Of a stretch of DNA of 64,000 nucleotides, positions 26,493 through 36,196 are shown in pieces. Numbering within the stretch: the first letter of the stretch is position 1; each line of letters starts with the position of its first letter. Position numbers and translations under genes: made by a program. The stretch is from an uncultured Lachnospiraceae bacterium (GTDB lineage Bacteria > Bacillota > Clostridia > Lachnospirales > Lachnospiraceae). The stretch covers positions 100,008-164,007 of the forward strand of contig CAKRES010000005.1 in the NCBI GenBank assembly GCA_934317845.1. Direction: 5' to 3'. The notes beneath the pieces are model-generated. The model was given only the letters and a program-made list of their open reading frames with translations, was not told the origin of the DNA and ran no database searches.

Positions 26493-28607
26493 ATGATAGC
26501 ATTTGGAAAATGGATCACGAAGCATAAAAATGTGATCCTGTTTCTTGCAGTACTGCTGCTGATCCCATCCATTGTCGGTTATATTAAGACCAAGATCAAC
26601 TATGACATCTTAAGTTATCTGCCAGACAGTCTGGAAACGATCAAAGGTCAGGATATCATGGTAGATGAATTTGGTATGGGTGCCTTTTCCATGATCGTTG
26701 TGGAAGACATGAGCAATCAGCAAACCGCTGCACTGGAAAAAAAGATTGAAAAGATCGATCATGTAAAGGATGTATTATGGTACGATGACGCAATGGATCT
26801 AAGCGTCCCAACCGATATGCTTCCTTCTGATCTGAAGGATGCCCTGTTTCAGGGAAAGGCAACGATGATGATCGCCTTGTTTGACGATACCTCCTCTGCC
26901 GATTCCACAATGGAAGCCATGACAAGCATCCGCCACGTTGTAGGAAAGCAGGCATTTGCCGCCGGCATCACCGGAGTCACCACCGATATTAAAAATCTGT
27001 GCTTAAAGGAAATGCCGATCTATGTTGCCATTGCTGCACTGCTTTCTCTGGTCGTGTTGCTGCTTACCATGAATTCTTATGTTACTCCGTTCCTGTTCCT
27101 TTTAACGATCGGACTCAGTATCATCTATAACCTGGGAAGCAATATTTTCTTAGGGCAGATCTCTTATCTGACACAAGCTCTGACTGCTGTTTTACAGCTT
27201 GCCGTAACGATGGATTATTCCATTTTCCTGCTGGATAGCTATTCTGCAAATAAAAAACGATTTGAAGGTGATGACAAACGTGCCATGGCACATGCGATCG
27301 CCAATACGTTCAAATCGGTATCCTCAAGTTCCATTACCACGATCGCCGGGTTCCTGGCTCTTTGCTTTATGACATTCGCCCTAGGAAAAGATCTCGGCAT
27401 TGTTATGTGCAAAGGTGTTGTCATCGGTGTGATCGTCTGTGTCACCGTACTTCCGGCTCTCATTTTAACCTTTGACAAGCTGATTGAAAAAACAACACAT
27501 AAGCCGCTCATCAAAAATCTGAACCCGGTGAGTCACTTTATTGTAAAGCACCGCTACATTGCCATTTTACTATTTGCCATCATTCTGGTACCGGCTCTTT
27601 ATGGAAACAGCCATTACAGCATTTATTATAATCTGGATCAGTCGCTTCCAAGCAATTTGGATTCCAACATTGCCAACAAGAAATTAAAAGATGATTTTGA
27701 TATGAGCAATGTTCACATGGTGTTATGTAAGGACGGCATGACCGCCAAAGAAAAAAATGACATGATCAGGGAATTAAAGGATGTCAAAGGCATACGCTGG
27801 GTTGTTGGATTAAATTCCTTTGTCGGCTCTAACCTTCCGGATTTCATGATCCCGGATGATGTCAAAGACATGGTGAAAAATGATCACTATGAATTGATCT
27901 TCGCTGCATCCAACTACAGTTCTGCGACGGATCAATGCAACAGCCAGATCTCAAAAATGGATAAGATCGTGAAACAGTATCAAAAAGGAAATATGGTCAT
28001 TGGCGAAGGACCGATGATGAAAGATCTGCAGGATGTAACAGACAAGGATCTAACGATGGTCAATACGATCTCCATGATCGCGATCTTCCTTATTATACTC
28101 GTCACGTTCCAGTCGATCTCCATTCCGATCATTTTGGTATCGATCATCGAATTTGCGATTGCCCTTAATATGGCAATTCCGTATTACACAGGAATTTCCC
28201 TTCCGTTTGTGGCAAGCATCGTCATCGGAACGATCCAGTTAGGTGCTACCGTAGACTATGCGATCTTAATGACCAGCCGTTATCAAAAGGAGCGTACGAT
28301 CAGAAAGCAGAGTAAAAAAGATGCCATCCGGATTGCCCACGAAACATCCATCAAGTCTGTGCTGACCAGTGGTCTTTGCTTCTTCGCTGCAACATTTGGG
28401 GTATGTCTGTACTCCAATATTGATATGATCGGTGCGATCTGTACTCTGCTGGCTCGTGGTGCGATCATCAGCATGATCGTTGTCATCTGCTGCCTGCCTG
28501 CATTTTTATGGATCTTTGATGGTATTATTACGAGAACGACGTACAGTATGATCAAAGAAAAAGTATGGGTGCGGGATAAACAGGAGAAAGAGATTGCTGC
28601 TAAGTGA
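26493..28607 (+). CDS. MMPL/RND family exporter
   Basis: Membrane transporter of the MMPL branch of the RND superfamily, 704 residues, expected to have 12 membrane segments in two repeats. Each half begins with one helix (residues about 14-34 and 345-365), then an extracytoplasmic loop and a five-helix bundle. Charged residues for proton relay lie in TMDYSIFLLDSY and TVDYAILMTSRY, which are the two repeat copies. It precedes a secreted repeat protein and a TetR regulator, so the set may export a lipid-like or toxic compound. The substrate is unknown. Confidence 0.9.
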   Translation: MIAFGKWITKHKNVILFLAVLLLIPSIVGYIKTKINYDILSYLPDSLETIKGQDIMVDEFGMGAFSMIVVEDMSNQQTAALEKKIEKIDHVKDVLWYDDAMDLSVPTDMLPSDLKDALFQGKATMMIALFDDTSSADSTMEAMTSIRHVVGKQAFAAGITGVTTDIKNLCLKEMPIYVAIAALLSLVVLLLTMNSYVTPFLFLLTIGLSIIYNLGSNIFLGQISYLTQALTAVLQLAVTMDYSIFLLDSYSANKKRFEGDDKRAMAHAIANTFKSVSSSSITTIAGFLALCFMTFALGKDLGIVMCKGVVIGVIVCVTVLPALILTFDKLIEKTTHKPLIKNLNPVSHFIVKHRYIAILLFAIILVPALYGNSHYSIYYNLDQSLPSNLDSNIANKKLKDDFDMSNVHMVLCKDGMTAKEKNDMIRELKDVKGIRWVVGLNSFVGSNLPDFMIPDDVKDMVKNDHYELIFAASNYSSATDQCNSQISKMDKIVKQYQKGNMVIGEGPMMKDLQDVTDKDLTMVNTISMIAIFLIILVTFQSISIPIILVSIIEFAIALNMAIPYYTGISLPFVASIVIGTIQLGATVDYAILMTSRYQKERTIRKQSKKDAIRIAHETSIKSVLTSGLCFFAATFGVCLYSNIDMIGAICTLLARGAIISMIVVICCLPAFLWIFDGIITRTTYSMIKEKVWVRDKQEKEIAAK

Positions 28608-28617
28608 CTTTAGTGAC

Positions 28618-28760
28618 GTGCTAAGTGTTCTGTCCCTGCCAGCGCAGGCACGCTCTCGCTGCTGCTCGCTCGCAGCGGTACATAGGATGCCAAAATACGG
28701 CATCCAAGTACCGGCGGCTCTCAAGCACCTGCTTCTGGCATGGGACTGTCCACTCAGCAC
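28618..28760. repeat. Large imperfect palindromic element, copy B
   Basis: A 143-bp structured element starting 11 bases after the MMPL stop. Outer arms GTGCT-AGTG-GTCC-GCCAG pair with CTGGC-GGGAC-CACT-AGCAC. On the minus strand the interior matches copy A (13546-13697): GGTACTTGGATGCC-gtatttt-GGCATCC, then ACCGCTGCGAGC, then AGCGAGAGCGTGCCTG. Compensating arm differences with a kept loop and block suggest that the fold is maintained. Confidence 0.75.
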
Positions 28761-28763
28761 TGT

Positions 28764-28933
28764 ATAGGATAAAGTTTTTAAGTAAATAGTGTTGACATAA
28801 CGAAATAGCTCGTTTCCATTTCAACAACACCGTTCCAATGGAGTGAAGATAGGATAAGTTTTTAAGTAAATAGTGTTGCTATCACAAGATAGCCTGTATA
28901 CCTTTCATAGCAACACTGCTTCATGATAGATAA
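28764..28933 (+). repeat. Two tandem 85-bp hairpin units in the leader of the repeat protein
   Basis: Both units begin ATAGGATAA(A)GTTTTTAAGTAAATAGTGTTG in two pieces (28764-28794 and 28849-28878) and then diverge. Each still closes a hairpin: GTGTTG with CAACAC in unit 1 (28789 and 28825), and AGTGTTGCTAT with ATAGCAACACT in unit 2 (28872 and 28907). Primary sequence of the loops differs while pairing is kept. They fill the gap before the 771-residue secreted protein gene and may be regulatory leaders. Confidence 0.65.
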
Positions 28934-28971
28934 GATGATTTTATAGCTTTTAAGATTAGGAGGTTATGATT

Positions 28972-31287
28972 ATGAAATTAAATTATAGTAAGAAAAGATT
29001 TGCTGCTCTTGGTCTCAGTGGTTTGGCGGCTACCAGCTTACTTGCTACGGGAAGTGGCCTGACCAATGTTTCTTTTGTTACGGATTCCAAAGCGGCTCCT
29101 GTGAAACAGACGGCTGCCAGATATTCTGCTAAGAAGGTTTCCTCTAATAAGTCTGACAGTGACATTTCCAAAGAGGAAACGGTTTATGGTAATCTGGATG
29201 CCAATGGTAATGTAAAGGAAACGATTGTTTCTGACTGGCTGAAAAATGCCGGCACGAACGGCACGCTGAAGGATTCCTCCGATTTGTCTGATATTACCAA
29301 TGTCAAGGGGGATGAAACATTTACGCAGGACAACAAAACACTGACATGGAACACAAAGGATGATGATATTTATTATCAGGGTACGTCCACGAAAGAGATG
29401 CCTGTTTCCATGCACATCACTTATTCTTTGGATGGCAAGGAAATGAAGGCGGATGATCTGGCTGGAAAGAGTGGAAAGCTTACGATGAAGATTTCTTACA
29501 CCAACTCCTCTAAGAATTATGTTCCTTTCCTTATGGCAACCGGTATGATCCTTCCGACGGATACGTTTCAAAATATCACCATTGACAATGGTTCTGTGCT
29601 TGCCTCTGAAGGTGATAACCAGATTGTTGTAGGATATGGAGTTCCGGGATTAAAGGATGCGTTAAATCTCTCTACTCTGAATACCAAAGATATTTCCTTC
29701 CCAACAGATAAACTTGATGACAAACTGACCGATACAGTTACGCTCACTGCGGATGTCACAAATTTTAAGATGGGAGCCACTTATACCGTTGCCAGTGCAG
29801 AACCTTTTGAAGAGCTTGATCTTTCCGATGTTTCCGACACCAGCGACTTAGATGGAAAACTGGACGATCTAAAGGATGCCGCCACCCAGTTGATCGATGG
29901 TACCACGGATCTTTCCGATGGTGCTGATAAGCTGGTCAAGAATTTCAAAACCTATAAGAAAGGGGTTACTACCGTAAAGGATGGAGTTTTCTCTTTGAAA
30001 AAGGGTGCGAAAACACTTTCCACCGGTGTAAAAAGTTATACCAGCGGTGCCGATCAGTTGTTATCCGGTGTCAACACTTACACCAACGGTGTGGATACAT
30101 TAGGAACCAATGTCAACAGCTACGCTGACGGCGTAAACCAGCTCGTCACTGCACAGGGAACTTACTCCGATGCCGTGAAGAACTTCCCATCACAGTATGA
30201 AACCTTCCGTCAGGGATTAAACACCTTCCTTTCCACCGTTACTACAGAGTTATCTCCGGAGAAATGTGCCACCTATGCCGCCGGAACGAAACAGCTTGTC
30301 GATGGTATGACTACCCTGCATGCGGGTGCTGTCTCTTTGTCCTCCGGCTTAGATACGATCAACCAGACCGTGAAACAGCTGGAAGGAAATGATACTACAA
30401 ATGCCCTGCTTGCAGGATTAAAACAGATGGAAGCCGGATATCAGGCACAGCTTGCAACGATCACAGATCCTACTGCCAAAGCTCAGGTTACTGCACAGCT
30501 TACCGCGATCAGCGGAGCCATCCAGTATATCGAGGGAGCACAAAAAGCTGCGGCAGCGATCGATGTCGCAACAAACGGTACTTCCGATGGTGCTTTAGAT
30601 GAAAATGGAACAAAAGATTTAAAGGCAGGCATCTCCGGCATTGTGAATGCCACAGATGCAGACACAGGAGCCATGGGAAAAGGAGTTGCTACCTTAAACG
30701 ATACCATCTCTGCGTTGTCACAAAAGAGCAGCAGCTTATCGACAGCCTCCGCTCAGTTGAGTTCTGCCAGTGATACGATCGCAGCAGGAATTTCCTCTGC
30801 GGCTACCAACTCTGCCGCCCTTTATCAGGCAGGTACCAAGATCACAAGCAACAATGCCGCTTTAACAGGCGGAGTAAGCAAACTGAAAAGCAGTTCCAAG
30901 ACGATTCGCAAAAACAGCAAAAAGCTCACAAAGAACAGTAAAACCTTACAAAAAGGTGCAAAAGCACTTTTCACCGGAAGCAAGAAGTTATATACTGGTA
31001 CCAGCCAGCTTGATGAAAACGCTCCTAAGCTTCTGGATGGTATGAAAGAGCTTGCCAAAGGTTCCCACACCTTAGAAGAAGGTATGATCACCTTTAACGA
31101 CGAAGGAATTGTAACACTGACCGGTTCTTTAAGAGACCTGATCGATTCCGGCAACTCTTTAAAGACTCGTCTGGAAAACTTAAGCAATGCCGCAAAAGAA
31201 TATCAATCCTTCAGTGGAATTGATGACTCCATGACCGGCAGTGTAAAATTCATCTTTGCTACACAGGAGATCAAAGAAAAAGATTGA
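28972..31287 (+). CDS. Secreted Gly-heptad-repeat protein partnered with MMPL exporter
   Basis: A 771-residue protein with an N-terminal signal-like segment (about residues 8-42). A beta-rich domain follows to about residue 265. From about 280 to 460 and again 620-720 there are long helical repeats in which glycine recurs every seventh residue (KKGAKTLSTGVKSYTSGADQ). This pattern is known from YhgE/Pip-type membrane proteins. Here, however, no C-terminal membrane helices or cell-wall anchor are seen, so the adjacent MMPL protein may supply the membrane part. ATG 28972 is preferred to ATG 28966, which lies only two bases from GGAGG. Confidence 0.75.
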   Translation: MKLNYSKKRFAALGLSGLAATSLLATGSGLTNVSFVTDSKAAPVKQTAARYSAKKVSSNKSDSDISKEETVYGNLDANGNVKETIVSDWLKNAGTNGTLKDSSDLSDITNVKGDETFTQDNKTLTWNTKDDDIYYQGTSTKEMPVSMHITYSLDGKEMKADDLAGKSGKLTMKISYTNSSKNYVPFLMATGMILPTDTFQNITIDNGSVLASEGDNQIVVGYGVPGLKDALNLSTLNTKDISFPTDKLDDKLTDTVTLTADVTNFKMGATYTVASAEPFEELDLSDVSDTSDLDGKLDDLKDAATQLIDGTTDLSDGADKLVKNFKTYKKGVTTVKDGVFSLKKGAKTLSTGVKSYTSGADQLLSGVNTYTNGVDTLGTNVNSYADGVNQLVTAQGTYSDAVKNFPSQYETFRQGLNTFLSTVTTELSPEKCATYAAGTKQLVDGMTTLHAGAVSLSSGLDTINQTVKQLEGNDTTNALLAGLKQMEAGYQAQLATITDPTAKAQVTAQLTAISGAIQYIEGAQKAAAAIDVATNGTSDGALDENGTKDLKAGISGIVNATDADTGAMGKGVATLNDTISALSQKSSSLSTASAQLSSASDTIAAGISSAATNSAALYQAGTKITSNNAALTGGVSKLKSSSKTIRKNSKKLTKNSKTLQKGAKALFTGSKKLYTGTSQLDENAPKLLDGMKELAKGSHTLEEGMITFNDEGIVTLTGSLRDLIDSGNSLKTRLENLSNAAKEYQSFSGIDDSMTGSVKFIFATQEIKEKD

Positions 31288-31309
31288 TCAGATAGAGGTA
31301 GGATTTCTT

Positions 31310-31906
31310 ATGGGAAAAATTGATCAGAATAAAAAATTGAAACTGGAAGCCCTGTTACATTCAGGCTTCCAGCTTTTTACAGAAAAAGGCGTACAAAATA
31401 CAACGGTATCTGATATTGTCAATCAGGCAAAGCTTGCCAAGGGAACCTTTTATCTTTATTTCAAGGATAAATATGATCTGAAGGATCGTTTGGTTGCCCA
31501 TCAGGCAGAGCATTTGTTTCTGTCTGCAAAAAAAGAGCTTGACGGAACAAAAAATGAAACTTTTGAAGAAGAAGTCATTGCTCTAACCGATAATATCATC
31601 AACCGGCTGGCAAAAAATAAGCCCCTCTTAAAGTTTATATCCAAAAACTTAAGCTGGGCTGTATTCTCTCATATTCATATTCCGGAAATGAATAACATGG
31701 AGGTGTTAAACATTTTTGAGCAGCTGATCACGGAATCAGGGCGCACCTTCCGCAATCCAAAACTGATGATCTACATGATCGTAGAGCTTGTCAATGCCAC
31801 CTGCCACAATGTGATCCTTCAGGAGTCACCGGTAGATCTTGACACATTAAAACCAGACCTTTATGAATCGATCCGGCATATCATCAGACAATTTGAAATT
31901 ACATGA
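31310..31906 (+). CDS. TetR/AcrR family regulator of the MMPL gene set
   Basis: Repressor of 198 residues. The N-terminal helix-turn-helix is TTVSDIVNQAKLAKGTFYLYF (about residues 32-52), and the ligand domain is diverged. ATG 31310 behind AGAGGTAGG was chosen; an upstream in-frame start overlaps the previous gene. It lies 22 bp after the repeat-protein gene and likely controls the MMPL promoter through the paired TGAC-type sites at 26404-26459. Its last codons overlap the end of phoU on the other strand by 8 bp, a tail-to-tail arrangement. Confidence 0.88.
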   Translation: MGKIDQNKKLKLEALLHSGFQLFTEKGVQNTTVSDIVNQAKLAKGTFYLYFKDKYDLKDRLVAHQAEHLFLSAKKELDGTKNETFEEEVIALTDNIINRLAKNKPLLKFISKNLSWAVFSHIHIPEMNNMEVLNIFEQLITESGRTFRNPKLMIYMIVELVNATCHNVILQESPVDLDTLKPDLYESIRHIIRQFEIT

Positions 31907-32543
31907 CCATTTCCCCTTCAATGGAGAAAATAACCCATTCCGCAATGTTGGTGGCATGATCACCGATTCGTTCAAAGTATTTGGCGATCATTAAGAAATC
32001 GGCAGCCTGCTCCCCATTTTCAATGTTTTCATTGATCAATGTGATCAGTTCCGTTTTGGTATCCTGAAACAGTGCATCTACCACATCATCCTGTGCGATC
32101 ACATCACGTGCCTTTTTGCTGTTGTTTTCAATATAGGCTTCAATACTTTTCATCACCATATCGGTTGTTTCTACTGCCATCTTCTTAATATTAGAGAGCT
32201 CTTTGATGTAAGACTCTTTCGCCAGTAAAAGCGTGATCTCCGATATATCAGCCGCCTGATCGCCGATCCGCTCCATATCGGTAACCATCTTCATCGCAGC
32301 TGACACAAAGCGAAGATCCTTTGCAACAGGCTGCTGACAAAGGAGCAGATTTAAACACAGATTTTCAATCTCCTTTTCCATGTCATCAATATTTTCATCA
32401 AACGCGATCGCACGCTTAGCTTTTTCCACATCCTGATTGACCAGTGCCGTTACCGCAAGTTCAATGGATTCCTCGATCAGATGTCCCATCTCGATCAACA
32501 GATTATTTAACTTACGCAGCTGATTTATATATTTGTCTCTCAT
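31899..32543 (-). CDS. phoU: Phosphate transport regulator PhoU
   Basis: Cytoplasmic helical-bundle protein, 214 residues, that links the Pst transporter to the PhoR sensor and limits phosphate uptake. Two PhoU repeats are visible, each with an E-x4-D metal-type motif (AIAFDENIDDMEKEIE and VIAQDDVVDALF). The start ATG at 32543 overlaps the pstB stop as TGATG. An in-frame TTG one codon earlier is less likely. Confidence 0.93.
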   Translation of the reverse strand: MRDKYINQLRKLNNLLIEMGHLIEESIELAVTALVNQDVEKAKRAIAFDENIDDMEKEIENLCLNLLLCQQPVAKDLRFVSAAMKMVTDMERIGDQAADISEITLLLAKESYIKELSNIKKMAVETTDMVMKSIEAYIENNSKKARDVIAQDDVVDALFQDTKTELITLINENIENGEQAADFLMIAKYFERIGDHATNIAEWVIFSIEGEMVM

Positions 32544-33292
32544 CAACCAAACCTCCCTGTAATGTAATCCTCTGTTTTCTTTTGTGTTGGATTGCGGAAG
32601 ATCTGTTCTGTTTTTCCGGCTTCCACAATCTCACCAAGCAGGAAAAATACAGTATTATCAGAAATACGTGCCGCCTGCTGCATATTATGCGTCACCATGA
32701 TGATCGTGTAATTTTTCTTTAACTCCAGTGCAAGATCCTCAATCTTTGAAGTTGAGATCGGATCAAGTGCCGAGGTCGGCTCATCCATCAAGATAACCTC
32801 CGGCTCTACAGCCAGTGCTCTTGCAATACAAAGACGCTGCTGCTGCCCACCGGAAAGCCCTAATGCACTTTTTTTCAGACGATCCTTTAATTCATCCCAG
32901 ATCGCTGCCTGTTTTAAGGAACGTTCCACAATCTCATCCAGCTCTGCTTTACTGCGGATTCCATGTGTTCTAGGTCCAAATGCAATATTATCATATACAC
33001 TCATCGGAAATGGATTCGGTTTTTGGAATACCATACCTACACGTCTTCTCAATACATTTTCATCAATATCTTTATATACATCATCACCATCTAATCTTAC
33101 ATCACCCGTGATCTTACAGCCTTCCACCATATCGTTCATGCGGTTTAACGTTTTTAAAAACGTACTTTTTCCACAGCCGGACGGTCCAATAAAAGCGGTC
33201 ACTTCATTTTTGGCCATCCCCAGATTGATGTCTTTTAGTGCATGAAAATCACCATAGTACAGATCAAGATGCGATACACTCATTTTGTCCAT
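32543..33292 (-). CDS. pstB: Phosphate ABC transporter ATP-binding protein PstB
   Basis: ATPase subunit of the high-affinity phosphate importer, 249 residues, the normal length. Walker [11 protein letters not shown]-loop VFQKPNPFP (typical of PstB), signature [11 protein letters not shown] and Walker [14 protein letters not shown] are all intact. It lies between pstA (24-bp gap) and phoU (overlap). Confidence 0.97.
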   Translation of the reverse strand: MDKMSVSHLDLYYGDFHALKDINLGMAKNEVTAFIGPSGCGKSTFLKTLNRMNDMVEGCKITGDVRLDGDDVYKDIDENVLRRRVGMVFQKPNPFPMSVYDNIAFGPRTHGIRSKAELDEIVERSLKQAAIWDELKDRLKKSALGLSGGQQQRLCIARALAVEPEVILMDEPTSALDPISTSKIEDLALELKKNYTIIMVTHNMQQAARISDNTVFFLLGEIVEAGKTEQIFRNPTQKKTEDYITGRFG

Positions 33293-33316
33293 TTTAATCT
33301 CCTCATTTTCTCTATT

Positions 33317-34150
33317 CTAATTCTTCATCAGTTTTCTTGCCACACAGGAAGAAAGCATATTGATTCCGATCACCAAGACTAAAAGGATCACGGCGGTTGC
33401 ATACGCCTTATCTTCATGCAATCCCTCATTGGCAAGTGTCCACATATGAAGTGCCAGGGTACGACCGGATTCCATGATCGAACCCGGAATTTTTGCAATC
33501 GTTCCTGAAGTATAGATCAGCGCTGCCGTTTCACCAACGATACGTCCGATCGCTAAGATCACACCAGATAAAATTCCCGGAACTGCGGACGGTAATACTA
33601 CCTGAAATACGGTACGAAGCTTGCCTGCTCCTAATCCAAAGCTTGCTTCCCGGTACGAATCCGGCACGGACTGCAACGCTTCCTCTGTTGTACGCATGAT
33701 GGTAGGAAGCACCATGATCGCAAGCGTACATGCACCTGCTAACATAGAACGATCCCATTTCATTGCTGTTACAAAGAACAGCACACCGAACAAACCATAT
33801 ACAATGGAAGGAATACCTGACAAGGTTTCTGTGGTAATACGTACCACTTTCACCAGCTTGCTTCCACGCTTGGCATATTCCACCGTATAAATGGCCGCTC
33901 CAATTCCGATCGGCACAACGATCAGCAATGTCATTACCGCCATTGTAACTGTATTGACCGCAGCCGGAACCATTGACACATTATCCGAATTGTAAGTGAG
34001 AGAGAAGAAATCAAGAGATAAATGTGGAATTCCTTTTACGAGAATATAGCCAATGATGTAAAATAACATGCCGAATGTCACAAATGCAGCAAAATAGACA
34101 GCACAAAACAATAGTTTTGCTTCCAGATTTTTGTGGGTTTTTGCATTCAT
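33317..34150 (-). CDS. pstA: Phosphate ABC transporter permease PstA
   Basis: Membrane permease subunit, 277 residues, six predicted membrane segments. The ABC-coupling EAA-type loop is seen in EALQSVPDSYREASFGLGAGK, and the permease core PSAVPGILSGVILAIGRIVGE is family-typical. It pairs with PstC to form the channel. Its ATG 34150 lies 2 bp after the pstC stop. Confidence 0.96.
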   Translation of the reverse strand: MNAKTHKNLEAKLLFCAVYFAAFVTFGMLFYIIGYILVKGIPHLSLDFFSLTYNSDNVSMVPAAVNTVTMAVMTLLIVVPIGIGAAIYTVEYAKRGSKLVKVVRITTETLSGIPSIVYGLFGVLFFVTAMKWDRSMLAGACTLAIMVLPTIMRTTEEALQSVPDSYREASFGLGAGKLRTVFQVVLPSAVPGILSGVILAIGRIVGETAALIYTSGTIAKIPGSIMESGRTLALHMWTLANEGLHEDKAYATAVILLVLVIGINMLSSCVARKLMKN

Positions 34151-34152
34151 GT

Positions 34153-35088
34153 CTATTGCTCCTTTCGTTTCAGGATGGAAAATCCTAAATTCAGTACTAA
34201 AATAAAGAGGAACAGCACCATACCTGTTGCGATCAAGGCTCTACGATGCAATCCGGTTGCATATCCCATCTCGATCACAATGTTCGCTGTCATTGTCCGC
34301 ACACCATCCAGAATACTCTTTGGAATCTGCGGCTGATTTCCGGCTACCATGATCACTGCCATTGTTTCACCGATCGCACGACCAACGCCTAAGATCACGG
34401 ATGCTAAAATACCAGATCTGGCGGCAGGCACGATCACCCGGAATACACTACGCTCATGACTTGCACCTAATGCTCTTGCACCCTCATAATACGTATTGGA
34501 TACGGCGCGGATGGAAGACTCACTGACACTGACGATCGTAGGAAGGATCATAATTCCCAGTAAGAGTGATGCGGTTAATATGCTGCATCCGTTTCCTCCA
34601 AAGATCGGACGCAACATTCTGACCATCGGTACTAAGATCACCAGACCAAAGAATCCATATACGACTGAAGGAATTCCTGCCATAAGATCCGTTGCCGTCT
34701 TTAATCCTTTATAATATTTTTTATTGGAAAAACGTGCCATATAAACAGCAGTTAAAATTCCAACCGGTACGCCGACAATGACAGCTCCCAGTGTTACCAC
34801 GATACTTCCGACGATCATCGGAAGAATTCCGAACTGCGGCTGGGAATTGGTTGGTGCCCATGTGGTGCCAAACAAAAAGTTTGTTACACCGATCTCCTTG
34901 ATCGCCGGGATTCCATTTGCAAATAAAAACCAGCAGATCAGGAACACGGACAATATAGAAATTGCTGCTGCTATGGTAAATATACCTTTCGCAATTACTT
35001 CTTTGATTTGATTTTTTTTGAAACGGGACGAACCTGCTTTGTGAGCAGGTGTTTCGTTCCATTCCAGCGCATTTTGCATTTCCTGCAT
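34153..35088 (-). CDS. pstC: Phosphate ABC transporter permease PstC
   Basis: Membrane permease subunit, 311 residues, six main membrane segments after a cytoplasmic N-terminus of about 35 residues. The coupling loop is SNTYYEGARALGASHERSVF, and the core GILASVILGVGRAIGETMAV matches PstC. The ATG is one base after the pstS stop, so translation is coupled. Confidence 0.96.
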   Translation of the reverse strand: MQEMQNALEWNETPAHKAGSSRFKKNQIKEVIAKGIFTIAAAISILSVFLICWFLFANGIPAIKEIGVTNFLFGTTWAPTNSQPQFGILPMIVGSIVVTLGAVIVGVPVGILTAVYMARFSNKKYYKGLKTATDLMAGIPSVVYGFFGLVILVPMVRMLRPIFGGNGCSILTASLLLGIMILPTIVSVSESSIRAVSNTYYEGARALGASHERSVFRVIVPAARSGILASVILGVGRAIGETMAVIMVAGNQPQIPKSILDGVRTMTANIVIEMGYATGLHRRALIATGMVLFLFILVLNLGFSILKRKEQ

Positions 35089-35089
35089 A

Positions 35090-36007
35090 TTATTTCAAAC
35101 TCCAATCTGTGATCTCACCTGTATAGATTTTCTTGATCTGATCCATACTTAAATCATCTACGCTGTTTTCCTTGTTTACGATTACGGCAATACCATCCAT
35201 TGCGATTGCGGTTGGGGTAAGGGTTGCTTTTTCGTCATCGCTTAACTCACGGGATGCCATACCGATGTCACAAGTTCCTGCTGCCGCATCTGTCATACCG
35301 GAAGTAGAATCACTCTGCTGTACCTCAACTACTACATCTTTGTTGATCGCCTGATAAGCTTCCTGTAATTTTTCCATGACTGGTGTTACAGAAGAAGAAC
35401 CGGATACGGTTACCTTACCGGATGCGTTGTTGCTCTTAAATGCAGCTGCATTTTCATCTACCTTGATGTATTTGTTATCCTCAATAACCTGCTGTCCTTC
35501 TGCACTCATAATGAAGTTGTAGAAGTCCTGTGCCGCATCACTTAACTTGGTATCTGTCTTCACTGCAATATTGAATGGACGGGAAATGCTGTAGCTGCCA
35601 TCCTTTACCGTGTCTGTAGAAGCCTCTGTACCGTCAACCTTCACTGCTTTTACCGTATCGTTTAAAGCTCCCAGAGAAACATATCCGATTGCATTGCTGT
35701 CTCCTGCTACATTGTTGATCACGACATCTGTGCTGTTTGCAATGATTGCACTTGTCACAGTATTATCTGTTTTATTACCATCGGCATCCTTTTCCTCTAC
35801 GCCGGTCAGCTCTACAAATGCGCCTCTTGTTCCGGAACCATTTTCACGGCTGACAACGGAGATCGTACCGCTTACTGCACCTTTGTCTGACGACTTTGCT
35901 GCACTGCCGCTATTGCCGGAAGCACTTCCACATCCTGCGAAAAGTCCTAACATCATCACACTACCTAATACTACTGTTGCTACCTTCTTAACTTGTTCTT
36001 TTCTCAT
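35090..36007 (-). CDS. pstS: Phosphate-binding lipoprotein PstS
   Basis: Substrate-binding component of the Pst importer, anchored to the outer face of the membrane. It has 305 residues. The lipobox LFAGC ends a signal of about 24 residues, followed by a Ser/Gly linker. Binding-site motifs are VSRENGSGTRGAF and GSSSVTPVM in the second half, and QQSDSTSGMTDAAAGTCDIG. Unusually, the phosphate-binding-type SGSSSV block comes late in the chain, as if the two lobes were permuted relative to E. coli PstS, a form common in clostridia. Confidence 0.93.
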   Translation of the reverse strand: MRKEQVKKVATVVLGSVMMLGLFAGCGSASGNSGSAAKSSDKGAVSGTISVVSRENGSGTRGAFVELTGVEEKDADGNKTDNTVTSAIIANSTDVVINNVAGDSNAIGYVSLGALNDTVKAVKVDGTEASTDTVKDGSYSISRPFNIAVKTDTKLSDAAQDFYNFIMSAEGQQVIEDNKYIKVDENAAAFKSNNASGKVTVSGSSSVTPVMEKLQEAYQAINKDVVVEVQQSDSTSGMTDAAAGTCDIGMASRELSDDEKATLTPTAIAMDGIAVIVNKENSVDDLSMDQIKKIYTGEITDWSLK

Positions 36008-36040
36008 TTTTAAAATCTCCTTTCGTTTGAAACAATTATG

Positions 36041-36095
36041 AGTATAGGCATGGTTTGTAAAGTGCGAAATACCACTTCCGTAAATTGTATGTAAA
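36041..36095 (-). promoter_or_regulatory. pst promoter with PhoP-type direct repeats
   Basis: On the minus strand TTTACA (36090-36095), TTTACG (36079-36084), GGTATT (36068-36073) and CTTTAC (36057-36062) recur every 11 bp. They end 10 bp before a TATACT -10 (36041-36046), and there is no -35. This matches the layout of PhoP-activated promoters in Firmicutes (TTAACA-like boxes, 11-bp period), so phosphate limitation should induce pstSCAB-phoU. Confidence 0.65.
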
Positions 36096-36196
36096 ATCGC
36101 AGAAAAATGGTTATGGTTTTCATTTGCTTAAACCTTTGTTTTTGTATATAATAATCCATGCGCAAGAACGCTATCTTATTTAAGGAAGGAACAATT

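Noticed and set aside
28764..28933. CRISPR-like repeats
   Set aside because: Only two units, about 85 bp each, and no spacer structure; they are hairpin units. No cas gene is in the window.
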